From Pedobacter glucosidilyticus (GTDB taxonomy: Bacteria > Bacteroidota > Bacteroidia > Sphingobacteriales > Sphingobacteriaceae), in contig NZ_DLHN01000022.1 in NCBI RefSeq assembly GCF_002483235.1, positions 1-64,000 of the forward strand: a DNA stretch of 64,000 nt. The letters run 5' to 3'. A program made the translations under genes and the position numbers. The notes beneath the pieces were generated by a model, which saw nothing but the letters and a program-made list of their open reading frames with translations, was not told the DNA's origin and did not search any database. Of the stretch, positions 24,776-34,025 are shown one piece after another. The stretch's first letter is position 1. Each line of letters starts with the position of its first letter.

Positions 24776-24849
24776 GGAGTGGTAGTTCAGCTGGTTAGAA
24801 TGCCTGCCTGTCACGCAGGAGGTCGCGGGTTCGAGTCCCGTCCATTCCG
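24776..24849 (+). tRNA. tRNA-Asp (GTC)
   Basis: Cloverleaf: acceptor GGAGTGG / CCATTCC (one G-U), D arm with GTTCAGCTGGTTAGAA, anticodon stem CCTGC / GCAGG around CTGTCAC, T arm CGGGTTCGAGTCCCG, discriminator G. No encoded CCA. The unpaired T-loop TTCGAGT is standard. Confidence 0.97.
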
Positions 24850-24851
24850 CG

Positions 24852-24879
24852 AAACCTCTTAGAGAAATCTAAGAGGTTT
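24852..24879 (+). terminator. tRNA-Asp terminator
   Basis: AAACCTCTTAGA (24852-24863), loop GAAA, TCTAAGAGGTTT (24868-24879), then a T-run. Perfect 12-bp stem. Confidence 0.92.
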
Positions 24880-25131
24880 TTTGTTTTTATAGCATTTCCT
24901 GAAATAAGGGATCAAGGAGGATCAGGATCAAGCGTAAAAGTTGGGGAGAGACGTTAAGCATATATTTTAGCTAGTCTAAAAAGGAAGAACTTCACATTTC
25001 TTACGCCTCTGAACTGCGAGCGGAAAGCATCTATTTGATTGGGTACTCACCAAAAACTTCATAAAAAACAAATACAAACAATAATAAAATAACTTACTTG
25101 CTAAATTTTTGTTCATTAAATTTGTTTGTTC
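24880..25131. other. gene-less stretch after tRNA-Asp
   Basis: AT-rich, with no gene or strong structure seen. The only open frame, on the minus strand, spans the broken small gene and stop-rich sequence and has no domain. Confidence 0.4.
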
Positions 25132-25318
25132 ATGAATCATGAACGCATTAAAAAAATGAACAAAGAGAATCGCCAAACTTTGCAATTTGCAACAGAAAGA
25201 CTGATTGGAATAACCGGAGCTGAAATTGAAATGATTACTCTGGATTGAGCAAATATTAGCTAATCGACCCACCACTTGGTGGCAAAATATGTTAGAAGGT
25301 ATGAGAGATAAAGTTTAA
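25132..25318 (+). pseudogene. small frameshifted gene, function unknown
   Basis: Frame one starts at ATG 25132 (MNHERIKKMNKENRQTLQFA then TERLIGITGAEIEMITLD) and stops at 25248. The adjacent frame continues from about 25244 with IEQILANRPTTWWQNMLEGM and RDKV to TAA 25318. The two parts read as one protein of about 62 residues split by a one-base shift near 25244-25248. It is either a decayed gene or a sequencing/frameshift event. No family is recognised. It lies between tRNA-Asp and a copy of the tRNA 3' end. Confidence 0.4.
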
Positions 25319-25431
25319 TTTATCAAGTGCTAAATTTACTTCAATAGCAGACAAATAGTTGCAGAAAAAAGGTGAGCATCTTCTCTAAAAAATCGCAAAA
25401 AATTGGTTTAAAGGCAAATATGAGATAAGTC

Positions 25432-25449
25432 TGAGTTCATCCATTCCGC
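25432..25449. repeat. copy of the tRNA-Asp 3' end (possible attachment-site scar)
   Basis: GAGTTCATCCATTCCGC resembles the tRNA end GAGTCCCGTCCATTCCGC; the last ten bases TCCATTCCGC (25440-25449) are identical to 24841-24850. Such direct repeats flank islands integrated at tRNA genes. No integrase remains in the 600 bp between. Confidence 0.4.
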
Positions 25450-25580
25450 AAAAATAACATCAAAAAACCCATCCAGAAAACGGGCATTACCAAGACAAAT
25501 CTCTCCTGAATATTCCTGAAGATGAATGTTCTCTTCGAGAAGATAAATGTATATTTAACTTTACAGTAATTTCAAAACTT

Positions 25581-25588
25581 TATTTTTG
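25581..25588 (+). promoter_or_regulatory. minus-7 element (TATTTTTG) for the PhoD-like gene
   Basis: Exact TAnnTTTG, 26 bp before the start codon. No TTTG at the minus-33 spacing. Confidence 0.5.
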
Positions 25589-25613
25589 TTTAAACAAGCT
25601 TTAAAATACCGTA

Positions 25614-26609
25614 ATGAAATATTTCTTAGCAGCAATTTTTGTTGTATCAATAGCAATCAGCGTTAAAGCTCAAACTCATAAAAGTCAAACATTTGCTTTT
25701 GGCTCTTGTAATCGTCAGAACTTGCCACAACCTTTATGGGATGTTATTTTAAAAGACCAACCCAATGTATGGATATGGCTAGGAGATAATATTTATGGCG
25801 ATAGCCATGACATGTCGGTTTTAAAAGAGAAATATCAAATACAAAATGATAATCCTAATTATAAAAAGTTTACTGCTAAAGTACCTATCATTGGTACTTG
25901 GGATGACCATGATTATGGCAAAAATGATGCAGGTATAAATTATCCGCGTAAGCAAGAAAGCCAGCAATTAGCTCTTGATTTTTTAAACGTACCTAAAGAA
26001 AGTCCAGTTCGTAAACAAGCAGGTATTTATTCGTCTCATGATTATCAAGTAGGAAGCAAACAAATAAAAGTAATACTATTAGATTGCCGATATCATCGTG
26101 ATACTTTAATGCAAGACAATGATAAAAGATACATCCCCAACTTTAAAGGAGATATTTTAGGAGAAGAGCAGTGGACTTGGTTAGAAAAACAGTTAAGCAG
26201 CAATGCTGATGCTTATGTGATTGGCTCTGGTATACAGGTATTATCTGCGGAGCATCCACATGAAAAATGGGCCAATTTCCCTACTGCTAAAAAAAGATTG
26301 ATGGATTTGTTGGTAAAAACCAAGCCTAAAGGCGTGATTTTATTGAGTGGAGATAGGCATATTGGAGAGTTTTCAAAAATACAAATTATGGGTTTAAACT
26401 TCCCACTTTACGATATTACTTCCAGTGGACTTACAAATCCTGCATCACATATTAAAGCAGAGCATAACCCATACCGCGTAGGACCATTGGTTAACCAAAA
26501 GAATTATGGACTGTTAGAATTTAAAGATAAAGGCAAAAAGCTTGAGGTAACAATGTCTTTAAAAGGCCTTGAAACACCTGTTTATCATAAAGAGGTAGTG
26601 GAATTCTGA
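25614..26609 (+). CDS. PhoD-like secreted metallophosphatase
   Basis: The 331-aa protein has a signal peptide (ending SVKAQ) and a PhoD-like core: FAFGSCNRQNLPQPLWDVI, WIWLGDNIYGD, GTWDDHDYGKNDAG, DCRYHRD and LLSGDRHIGEFSK. These are the metal-binding Asp/Asn/His positions of alkaline phosphatase D family enzymes. It is probably a periplasmic phosphodiesterase or phosphatase; the N-terminal PhoD_N domain is absent, so it belongs to the shorter subgroup. Monocistronic. Confidence 0.9.
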   Translation: MKYFLAAIFVVSIAISVKAQTHKSQTFAFGSCNRQNLPQPLWDVILKDQPNVWIWLGDNIYGDSHDMSVLKEKYQIQNDNPNYKKFTAKVPIIGTWDDHDYGKNDAGINYPRKQESQQLALDFLNVPKESPVRKQAGIYSSHDYQVGSKQIKVILLDCRYHRDTLMQDNDKRYIPNFKGDILGEEQWTWLEKQLSSNADAYVIGSGIQVLSAEHPHEKWANFPTAKKRLMDLLVKTKPKGVILLSGDRHIGEFSKIQIMGLNFPLYDITSSGLTNPASHIKAEHNPYRVGPLVNQKNYGLLEFKDKGKKLEVTMSLKGLETPVYHKEVVEF

Positions 26610-26700
26610 TTCACACTTTAAATCTTTATGATGAGCGTATTCCTTGAATTTAAGTTGCAAAGGGTTAATAGAGATTATCTCAACAAGCTTTTCCTCAATG

Positions 26701-28437
26701 CTATGAAAACGATTTTACAAGGGTTAATGTAAAAACACTACCTACCCCAAATTCACTATCAACGCTGATATTACCTCCTTGGGCTTCAATAAAATCTTTA
26801 CTGATGGCAAGTCCTAATCCGGTACCTTCTTTTTGGGTGCCTGGAACTCTAAAATAGCGTTCAAAAATTTTATCTAGGTATTGGGGGGCTATGCCTTGCC
26901 CCTGGTCCTCAATAATTATCTTTACTTCTTTTGTGGTTTCTAACATTTTAACGTTAATAACAGATTGCTCATGAGAGTACCTGATGGCATTGGCTATCAG
27001 ATTGGTGATTACCCATGCTGTTTTTTCTTTATCCGCTAAAACTTTAGACACTATATCAGAATAATTGATTTCAAATTTTATTTGTTTTTGCTCTGCTTGT
27101 GTTTTAGTTGCTTGGATAGCATAATCTAAAATTTCTATAGGGCTAGCAGGTAATATATTTAACTGTATATGACCACTTTCTAATTGTGCCATGTTTAATA
27201 ACTCGCTCGTAATTTTCAATAAACGATGTGTGTCATCTTGTATACTTTCAATCAAATCATTTTGCTCTGGATTTAGATCCCCCATTTGTTTATTTTTCAA
27301 AAGTTGTGTACTCATTTTGATAGAAGAAATGGGTGTTTTCAACTCATGAGAGATGGTTGCTATGAAATTGGTTTTAGCTTCATCCAGCTCGTGGAAAGCG
27401 GTAATATTCTTCAAAATATAAACAGAACCAATATTTGTAAAAGCGTAGTCGATATTTTTTTCGGGGTATAAATTACTTTGTGGAACCAAAATATTTAAAG
27501 CTTCCTTTTTAAAATAACTTTCTTTTGCATCGGCATAAATTTTCAGCTCATGGTTTACATGATTGTTGAGCAAGTTTTTTAATAAATCGTTCTTTAATGC
27601 AACATCTGGCGCAAATTTACCTACGAGGTCATTTTCGTTTAAACCAAAGAGTTTAAGAGCTACAGGGTTAACAAATAAAATATGCTGATGCTCGTCTAAC
27701 CCAATTACACCATCATTCATGCTGTTAATGATGGCTTCTATCCTTTTCTTCTCAAAAAGAATTTTTGCCAAATTAGAGTTTTCAAAATCATGAAGCTTTT
27801 GAGCCATACTATTAAAAGCCTGAGCTAACTCGCCAAACTCGTCTTTAGAAGTAAAGCTTAAACGCTTGTTATAATTTTTTGCTTCAATTTCTTTTATTCC
27901 TTCTGTTAATAATTTAATGGGATTTGCAATATAACCTGGGAAATTAACGATAAAACTAAAAGTGATTAATAAACAGATACCTCCCCAAAAAATTAGAAAT
28001 AAATTGGCACTATGCGCTGTTTTGTTTGCTAGTTCATTTTTAAAGATGATGGCTTTTAAGTTTAAGTCCATGATTTTGTTCAAGCTAGCTCTAATTTGTT
28101 GTTGATGTTTAGCTATGTTTAGGGTGTCCGTAGTCGCCTTTAACTGTTCTAAGTGATGTCTTACCTTTGCGGTTAAAACCTGTTCTCCAGGCTCTGTTAA
28201 GTTGCTTTCCTGTTTAATAAGTTGCCTTTCAAAGTTATTTAATGCGCTACCAAAATCAGACTTATCTAATTCGTACAACATCAATCTGGTATATTCTAGG
28301 GTCTCGTAATTATCTTTAAGAACCAGTTTTGCTTCAGCTGATAGCTTGTTTAAATAATAAGCTGATAGTGCTCCAAGTATCAGAATAATGATAAAAAGTA
28401 AGCTAAAGCCTAAACGAAGTTTGGTTTTTATTTTCAT
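26701..28437 (-). CDS. Kdp-locus sensor histidine kinase (HAMP-PAS-HisKA-HATPase)
   Basis: The 578-aa inner-membrane protein has two membrane segments (about 12-30 and 145-165) around a periplasmic four-helix region, HAMP (about 170-222), PAS (about 230-345), HisKA with His364 in FIATISHELKTPISS, and HATPase (DQGQGIAPQYLDKIFERYFR, GTGLGLAISK). It starts 4 bp after the KdpD sensor-half gene, so it probably supplies the kinase activity lacking there. Its regulator is likely the NtrC-type protein at the other end of the locus; that link is inferred. Confidence 0.9.
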   Translation of the reverse strand: MKIKTKLRLGFSLLFIIILILGALSAYYLNKLSAEAKLVLKDNYETLEYTRLMLYELDKSDFGSALNNFERQLIKQESNLTEPGEQVLTAKVRHHLEQLKATTDTLNIAKHQQQIRASLNKIMDLNLKAIIFKNELANKTAHSANLFLIFWGGICLLITFSFIVNFPGYIANPIKLLTEGIKEIEAKNYNKRLSFTSKDEFGELAQAFNSMAQKLHDFENSNLAKILFEKKRIEAIINSMNDGVIGLDEHQHILFVNPVALKLFGLNENDLVGKFAPDVALKNDLLKNLLNNHVNHELKIYADAKESYFKKEALNILVPQSNLYPEKNIDYAFTNIGSVYILKNITAFHELDEAKTNFIATISHELKTPISSIKMSTQLLKNKQMGDLNPEQNDLIESIQDDTHRLLKITSELLNMAQLESGHIQLNILPASPIEILDYAIQATKTQAEQKQIKFEINYSDIVSKVLADKEKTAWVITNLIANAIRYSHEQSVINVKMLETTKEVKIIIEDQGQGIAPQYLDKIFERYFRVPGTQKEGTGLGLAISKDFIEAQGGNISVDSEFGVGSVFTLTLVKSFS

Positions 28438-28441
28438 TTCA

Positions 28442-29554
28442 TCAAGATAAAATAATCAGGTCAATATCTGTATTTGTTAAGCGTTTAGAAAGTTTTTCGA
28501 AAAGATTTGGTTTGAAAAGATTAAGCAGACTAGTACTTTTAGGTTTACCGATGCAAATGGTTGTAATTTGTTTTTCAAGAACCAATTCCATGATGGCTTC
28601 TACAATATCAACATTTTTTTTTCTGACAACTTCTGCACCCATTTCTGTAGCTAGCTTTAAATGATTTATTAAGTGTCTTTGATTGGCTAATTTTATTTTA
28701 TCAGCCGCTTCTGATGGGATTTGAACATATAAAACCATCCATTTAGCATGATAATAAGAGGCTAACCTTGCTGTTTTTCTAATGATGTTTTTTGCACTAT
28801 TTGGATGTGAACTGATACAAGCTAAAAAGTATTCTTGCCTTAATTGTATTTGCTTAGGAACTTCTGTTTGAATTTTTCTTTCTAGCTGATTAGAAACTTC
28901 CCTTAGAGCCAATTCTCTTAATTGTAATATTTTCTCGATTTGGAAAAAATTCCTCAGGGCTAAAGGTACTTTGTCCAAAGTATAAATCTTACCTGTTTTT
29001 AGTCTGTCAATCAATTCATCAGCTGTTAAATCAATATTAACTACCTCATCTGCCATTTGCAACACCTTATCTGGCACTCTTTCTTGCACCTCAATACCGG
29101 TGATAGCTTTGACATCCTCATTTAAACTTTCTAAATGCTGAATATTTACAGCTGATATCACATTGATACCAGCATTTAAAATATCCAGCACATCTTGCCA
29201 GCGTTTTTCGTTTTTGCTACCTTCTATATTCGTGTGTGCCAGTTCATCAATAATAACTACCTCTGGATGCAAATTAATAACTGCTTGTACATCCAGTTCT
29301 TCTAATTCTTTACCTTTATAAAATAATTTTCTGCGGGTTATAATGGGCAAACCATCTAAAAGCGCATGCGTCTCTTTTCTTAAATGCGTTTCAATAAAAG
29401 CTATTTTTACATCAATACCATTTGCTAAAAGCGCATGTGCTTCTTGCAACATTTTATAAGTTTTGCCTACACCGGCACTCATGCCAATATAAACTTTAAA
29501 CTTACCTCTTCTATTTGATTTTACTAATTCGAGAAAATCAGAAACTTGTTGCAT
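28442..29554 (-). CDS. kdpD: KdpD N-terminal sensor protein without kinase domain
   Basis: The 370-aa protein equals the cytoplasmic N-terminal half of KdpD: KdpD domain with Walker A GMSAGVGKT (24-32) and Walker B VVIIDELAHTN (about 98-108), then a USP domain (about 245-370) ending TDIDLIILS. The DUF4118 membrane part and histidine kinase are absent. Many Bacteroidota split KdpD this way. It presumably senses K+ or turgor-related ligands (c-di-AMP binds the USP domain in some Firmicutes KdpD) and modulates the kinase encoded 4 bp downstream. Confidence 0.92.
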   Translation of the reverse strand: MQQVSDFLELVKSNRRGKFKVYIGMSAGVGKTYKMLQEAHALLANGIDVKIAFIETHLRKETHALLDGLPIITRRKLFYKGKELEELDVQAVINLHPEVVIIDELAHTNIEGSKNEKRWQDVLDILNAGINVISAVNIQHLESLNEDVKAITGIEVQERVPDKVLQMADEVVNIDLTADELIDRLKTGKIYTLDKVPLALRNFFQIEKILQLRELALREVSNQLERKIQTEVPKQIQLRQEYFLACISSHPNSAKNIIRKTARLASYYHAKWMVLYVQIPSEAADKIKLANQRHLINHLKLATEMGAEVVRKKNVDIVEAIMELVLEKQITTICIGKPKSTSLLNLFKPNLFEKLSKRLTNTDIDLIILS

Positions 29555-29572
29555 CTCTAGCTCAATTTTAAA

Positions 29573-30646
29573 TTAAAAAGACAAGGCCAAACTTGCAGTT
29601 AAACTGGTATTGTAATTTACAGCGCTGTTATTTCTAATAAAGATTTGGTCTTTGCTATCATAAGTTTTGCCTTCTATTCTAAACGTTGCATTACTTACCG
29701 GAGCATAATCAATATTTATTGAATAACCGGTTGTGCTAAAACCATGTGGCGTACCTGTATTGATGATGATGCCATCGCTATCTTTATAAAACTCTACTCT
29801 TCCTGCTACAGCCCATTTGGGTTGAAACTTGTATTGAGCAATCAAAACTGGAGCAAAAATCTCACTCTTATCAGATTGACCGCTTAGCTTTTGCTGCGTT
29901 CCGTAATCAAACCCTGCTGTTAGCCCCAATACATCCGTTAGTTGTGCAATTGCATAAAAGTTATGATAAAATCTATGCACACTAACTTCATCCACACCTT
30001 CGGTACCATAATAATTACTGTAGTTAAAAGTTAAACTTGAATTTGGTTTATAGGTAAGCTGTAATCCACCGGCTGGCTTACTGTTACCATCTTGTCGCAT
30101 GATTTTTTGCCATCCATTTAAATAAAGTAAGGTTGCAGCAAACTTATTATTGGCCGTAGCATAAGATAATTTTGCCCCAGCTTCATAATAAGGTGTGTTT
30201 TCAGAAACTATATTTCTGGTTAACACCCAGCAGTCTTTACTGATAGCGCTCTCAAAACCTATATGAGAGGGAAAAATTCCTGCATCAAACCAAATATTTT
30301 GAGTTTTACTTATTTTGACACCTACATTAGCCTCAAAAATGTTTTTTAAAACCCCCGGTTCTGCTGCTAAATTGGCATTGGTATAAGTTCCTGCCATTAA
30401 AGCCAGATTTCCTCTTAGCATTTCACCGCTGTAATTGGCTTTTAGAAATCCTAAATTTAGGTTTACTTCATTGTGTCTATTGTGCGAATAGATAAAATTT
30501 GGTCTGTTATTACTAGTTGGCTTGTTAAAATCATAAACGTAATAGGTCTCTAAATATCCACTAATATTTATTTTGATAGGTTCTTGCGCTTTTAGTTGAG
30601 TTACAACCATTAAGATCAAAGCCAATGATAAAATTTTTGTTTTCAT
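29573..30646 (-). CDS. outer-membrane porin-like beta-barrel of the Kdp locus
   Basis: From the MKTKILSLALIL start (an upstream ATG at 30697 adds 17 polar residues) the product is 357 aa with a signal peptide ending QLKAQ. The rest alternates polar and aromatic strands (GYLETYYVYDFNKP, HNEVNLNLGFLKANY) and ends in LTASLALSF, a terminal barrel strand with C-terminal Phe. It is typical of the porin gene found with kdp in this phylum and may let K+ through the outer membrane. A long hairpin precedes it. Confidence 0.85.
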   Translation of the reverse strand: MKTKILSLALILMVVTQLKAQEPIKINISGYLETYYVYDFNKPTSNNRPNFIYSHNRHNEVNLNLGFLKANYSGEMLRGNLALMAGTYTNANLAAEPGVLKNIFEANVGVKISKTQNIWFDAGIFPSHIGFESAISKDCWVLTRNIVSENTPYYEAGAKLSYATANNKFAATLLYLNGWQKIMRQDGNSKPAGGLQLTYKPNSSLTFNYSNYYGTEGVDEVSVHRFYHNFYAIAQLTDVLGLTAGFDYGTQQKLSGQSDKSEIFAPVLIAQYKFQPKWAVAGRVEFYKDSDGIIINTGTPHGFSTTGYSINIDYAPVSNATFRIEGKTYDSKDQIFIRNNSAVNYNTSLTASLALSF

Positions 30647-30732
30647 GCTTGTATAATTATTAAAAAGGCTCATTTTGGATTTTCTAGTTTTAATCATGTT
30701 ATAAAATGAGCTTGGGTGTTAATTTTTATTTG

Positions 30733-30797
30733 AGAAATCTCCTTGCTGCGCTACAAAATCCTAAACTAAAATAGTAGCACAACAAGGAAGAATTTCT
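30733..30797 (-). promoter_or_regulatory. long hairpin between kdpC and porin genes
   Basis: On the minus strand AGAAATTCTTCCTTG plus TTGTGCTAC pairs with GTAGCGCAGCAAGGAGATTTCT with two small bulges, about 20 bp in all, loop about 18 nt. One arm includes the kdpC stop codon. It could weaken read-through from kdpABC into the porin and sensor genes or stabilise the upstream mRNA. Confidence 0.55.
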
Positions 30798-31362
30798 ATT
30801 TTTTTAATTCGTCTAAAGCTAAATTCAACTTTAAAACATTTACTGCCGAAGGTCCAAATAAGCCTAATAAAGGTTTTTCAGTATTTTCTTCAACCAGTTT
30901 TTCCAACTGTTTCTCGTCAAGTTTGCGATATTCTGCTACTCTTTTAATTTGAATTTTAGCTCCTTCTACAGAGATATTTGGGTCTAAACCACTACCAGAT
31001 GCAGTAACTAAATCTGATGGGATTTGGGATTTTTTTAGATAAGGATGATATTTCAAAAGTGTATCTACCCTATCAGATACTTGTTGCAAATAATCAGGAT
31101 TTGATGGGCCTTTGTTAGAACCTCCAGAACCTGCTGCGTTATAACCTACTGCTGATGGACGCCCCCAAAAATATTCTGGATTGGTAAAAGACTGACCGAT
31201 TAAAGCATAACCAACGGTTTCTCCGTTTTTAGTTACTTTTTCTCCGCTGCCTTCTCCTTTACTAAATTTACCAGCAAACGCTAATGTTAAAGGGTATAAG
31301 ATACATAGCAGCACCATTAAAACTAATGTTAGGCGTATAGATTGTAAAATATACTTTTTCAT
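30796..31362 (-). CDS. kdpC: K+-transporting ATPase subunit C
   Basis: The 188-aa single-span subunit has its membrane helix at about 9-30, then the periplasmic domain with GQSFTNPEYFWGRPSA, GGSNKGPSNPDYLQQV, SGSGLDPNISVEGAKIQ and RVAEYR. It stabilises the KdpFABC complex in the inner membrane. It follows kdpB by 13 bp. Confidence 0.96.
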   Translation of the reverse strand: MKKYILQSIRLTLVLMVLLCILYPLTLAFAGKFSKGEGSGEKVTKNGETVGYALIGQSFTNPEYFWGRPSAVGYNAAGSGGSNKGPSNPDYLQQVSDRVDTLLKYHPYLKKSQIPSDLVTASGSGLDPNISVEGAKIQIKRVAEYRKLDEKQLEKLVEENTEKPLLGLFGPSAVNVLKLNLALDELKK

Positions 31363-31375
31363 GATTTCTTAAATT

Positions 31376-33415
31376 TTAAACAAATAAACCAACCACTAAA
31401 TCAATTAATTTGATGCCTATAAATGGCGCAACAACTCCTCCAATACCATATATCAAAAGGTTTTGACGTAATAAAGCAGTTGCCCCTATGGGTTTATAAG
31501 CAACTCCTTTTAATGCTAAAGGAATTAGAATTGGAATAATGATGGCATTAAAAATTACCGCCGATAGAATTGCACTCTCTGGACTATGTAAACCCATAAT
31601 GTTTAAGCTTTGTAAAGCCGGAATAGAGGCTATGAAAAGTGCAGGAACGATAGCAAAGTATTTTGCCACATCATTAGCAATAGAAAAAGTGGTTAGTGTA
31701 CCTCTGGTAATTAATAGCTGCTTTCCAATTTCAACAATTTCAATCAGTTTAGTAGGGTCGTTATCTAAATCAACCATGTTACCGGCTTCTTTAGCGGCTT
31801 GTGTTCCACTATTCATGGCAACACCAACATCGGCCTGAGCCAAAGCAGGCGCATCATTTGTTCCATCTCCCATCATAGCCACTAATTTTCCTTGTTGTTG
31901 CTCTGCTTTAATATAATTCATTTTATCTTCTGGCTTTGCTTCCGCGATAAAATCATCAACACCTGCTTTCTCAGCAATAAACTTAGCTGTAAGTGGATTA
32001 TCCCCAGTAACCATTACCGTTTTAACGCCCATTTTACGTAATCGCTCAAAGCGCTCGCTGATACCTGGTTTAATGATGTCTTGCAATTCTATCACTCCCA
32101 TTACTACTGCGTTTTCAGTCACAACTAATGGGGTTCCTCCGTTAGAAGATATTTTCCTTACTTCCTCAGCGGTATCTTCGGGGAAATTAAAGCCAGCTTT
32201 TTGTGTGATATTTCTCATCGCATCAGAAGCACCTTTAAGAATTTGATTTCCGTTGCTTAGTTTAACACCGCTAGACCTTGTTTCTGCAGTAAATTTGATA
32301 AAATCCATCCCTTCTTTTTCTGATGATGAAACAGCGCCAATGGGTAAAAGCTGATTGGCCAACTCTACGATTGATTTCCCTTCTGGTGTATCATCGGGGA
32401 TTGAACTTAATAAACAAAGCTTTATAAAAACTTCTTTTGGTATTCCTTTAGAAGGATAAAATTGTGTTGCCTTTCTGTTACCTATGGTGATGGTGCCCGT
32501 TTTATCTAACAATAAAACATCAATATCACCAGCAGTCTCAACCGCTTTACCAGATTTAGTAATCACATTAGCTCTTAAAGCCCTGTCCATACCTGCTATA
32601 CCAATTGCAGAAAGTAAACCACCAATGGTTGTAGGGATTAAACAAACAAAAAGAGAGATTAAAGCCGCGATGGTAATTGGCGTATTTGCATAATCGGCAA
32701 ATGGTTTTAAAGTGATACAAACAATGATGAATACCAATGTAAAACTTGCTAATAATATGGTTAAAGCAATTTCATTAGGTGTTTTTTGACGAGAAGCACC
32801 TTCTACCAAAGCAATCATTTTATCTAAAAAGCTTTCGCCTGGCGAAGTACTTACCATGACTTTTATCTCATCAGAAAGTACTTTTGTACCTCCAGTTACT
32901 GATGATTTATCACCACCAGATTCTCTAATAACTGGTGCTGATTCTCCTGTTATGGCCGATTCATCTATGGTTGCAATACCTTCAATTATTTCTCCATCAG
33001 TTGGGATGGTATCACCAGTTTCACAAATAAAAACATCGCCTTTTTTAAGCTGACTTGAAGAAACTTGTTGAATGGTTCCATCTGCTAAAATTAATTTAGC
33101 GGGAGTTTCTTCCCTAGTTTTTCGTAAACTATCTGCTTGTGCTTTTCCTCTTGCTTCGGCGATAGCCTCGGCAAAATTTGCAAACAAAAGCGTAAGGAAT
33201 AGCACTAAAAAGACGAAAAAGTTATAAGTTACAGAACCTTGACCATTATTACTGATAGAATAAAAAGTAACATAAGCCATTACCAAAGTACCAATCTCTA
33301 CAGTAAACATGACCGGGTTTTTAATCATTACCCTTGGATCTAATTTTACAAAAGATTGTTTTAGTGCAGTTTGAACCAATGCTGGCTCGAATAATTTATT
33401 GGATTGAGATTTCAT
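31376..33415 (-). CDS. kdpB: K+-transporting P-type ATPase subunit B
   Basis: The 679-aa catalytic subunit has TGES (157-160), the phosphorylated Asp304 in DKTGTIT, KGA (KILKGASDA region), and GDGTNDAPALAQADVGVAM. Membrane helices match KdpB, with the N-terminal start MKSQSNKLFEPALVQTALKQ. It hydrolyses ATP to power K+ uptake through KdpA. Unusually, its gene is separated from kdpA by about 700 bp containing an opposite-strand gene, so its transcription may depend on passage through that insert or on a promoter within it. Confidence 0.97.
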   Translation of the reverse strand: MKSQSNKLFEPALVQTALKQSFVKLDPRVMIKNPVMFTVEIGTLVMAYVTFYSISNNGQGSVTYNFFVFLVLFLTLLFANFAEAIAEARGKAQADSLRKTREETPAKLILADGTIQQVSSSQLKKGDVFICETGDTIPTDGEIIEGIATIDESAITGESAPVIRESGGDKSSVTGGTKVLSDEIKVMVSTSPGESFLDKMIALVEGASRQKTPNEIALTILLASFTLVFIIVCITLKPFADYANTPITIAALISLFVCLIPTTIGGLLSAIGIAGMDRALRANVITKSGKAVETAGDIDVLLLDKTGTITIGNRKATQFYPSKGIPKEVFIKLCLLSSIPDDTPEGKSIVELANQLLPIGAVSSSEKEGMDFIKFTAETRSSGVKLSNGNQILKGASDAMRNITQKAGFNFPEDTAEEVRKISSNGGTPLVVTENAVVMGVIELQDIIKPGISERFERLRKMGVKTVMVTGDNPLTAKFIAEKAGVDDFIAEAKPEDKMNYIKAEQQQGKLVAMMGDGTNDAPALAQADVGVAMNSGTQAAKEAGNMVDLDNDPTKLIEIVEIGKQLLITRGTLTTFSIANDVAKYFAIVPALFIASIPALQSLNIMGLHSPESAILSAVIFNAIIIPILIPLALKGVAYKPIGATALLRQNLLIYGIGGVVAPFIGIKLIDLVVGLFV

Positions 33416-33569
33416 TTTTTATAGTATTACTGAGAATAGGAAATAGGTGCTTTATATGGAGAGATAGAGAATAGAGGCCATTTTCGCATTTACCCCCTTC
33501 TATTTTAAATTCCTTAAAGTCTATTCCTATTTTTATGTATATTAAGATTTTAAATTAATAAGCTAGTTT

Positions 33570-33944
33570 GTGAAACCACACCAAAATTTAGAAGTATGGA
33601 AGCAAAGTTTTTCTCTTGTTAAAAAATTATATGCCCTAACTTCTGCTTTTCCAACTGAAGAAAAATTTGGACTTACCTCACAAATTAGAAGGGCCTGCAC
33701 TTCTGTTCCAGTTAATATAGCGGAAGGTTCTGCCAGAAGATCTGATAAAGAGCTGCTACAATTTTTATACATATCTCTTGGTTCTGCTAGCGAGTTAGAT
33801 ACATTGTTATTGTTATCCAAAGAGCTTGGATTTATAAGTAATGATGATTGCGAAATGGTATTAAAAGATTTAGACTCCATATATAAGTTACTTTTAGGTT
33901 TTATCAATACTGTTAAAAAAAGAATCATGGCTGTAAGCAAATAG
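33570..33944 (+). CDS. four-helix-bundle protein (S23/IVS-encoded family) inserted in the kdp operon
   Basis: The 124-aa protein begins at GTG 33570 (MKPHQNLEVWKQSFSLVKKL) and shows the family signature SQIRRACTSVPVNIAEGSARRS then LGSASELDTLL. Members occur as rRNA intervening-sequence proteins, as Avd in retroelements, and as orphans; function of orphans is unknown. It lies against the direction of the kdp genes and is flanked on the right by a CTATTCCC-type array and on the left by GAATAGG/GAGAATAGAGG sequence, inverted relative to it. It looks like a small mobile cassette. Confidence 0.88.
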   Translation: MKPHQNLEVWKQSFSLVKKLYALTSAFPTEEKFGLTSQIRRACTSVPVNIAEGSARRSDKELLQFLYISLGSASELDTLLLLSKELGFISNDDCEMVLKDLDSIYKLLLGFINTVKKRIMAVSK

Positions 33945-34025
33945 GAGATTGAAAATAGAGAGCATGAAATAGTCTCATCTTTTAATTTTATCATGCTATA
34001 ATCAATAATTCTCATTTTCTTCAAT

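Noticed and set aside
24976..25275. 99-codon frame on the minus strand after tRNA-Asp
   Set aside because: No domain or signal; the plus strand of the same DNA holds a more protein-like, though broken, small gene.
33570..33944. Four-helix-bundle protein as Avd of a diversity-generating retroelement
   Set aside because: No reverse transcriptase, template repeat or variable repeat is visible within the window.
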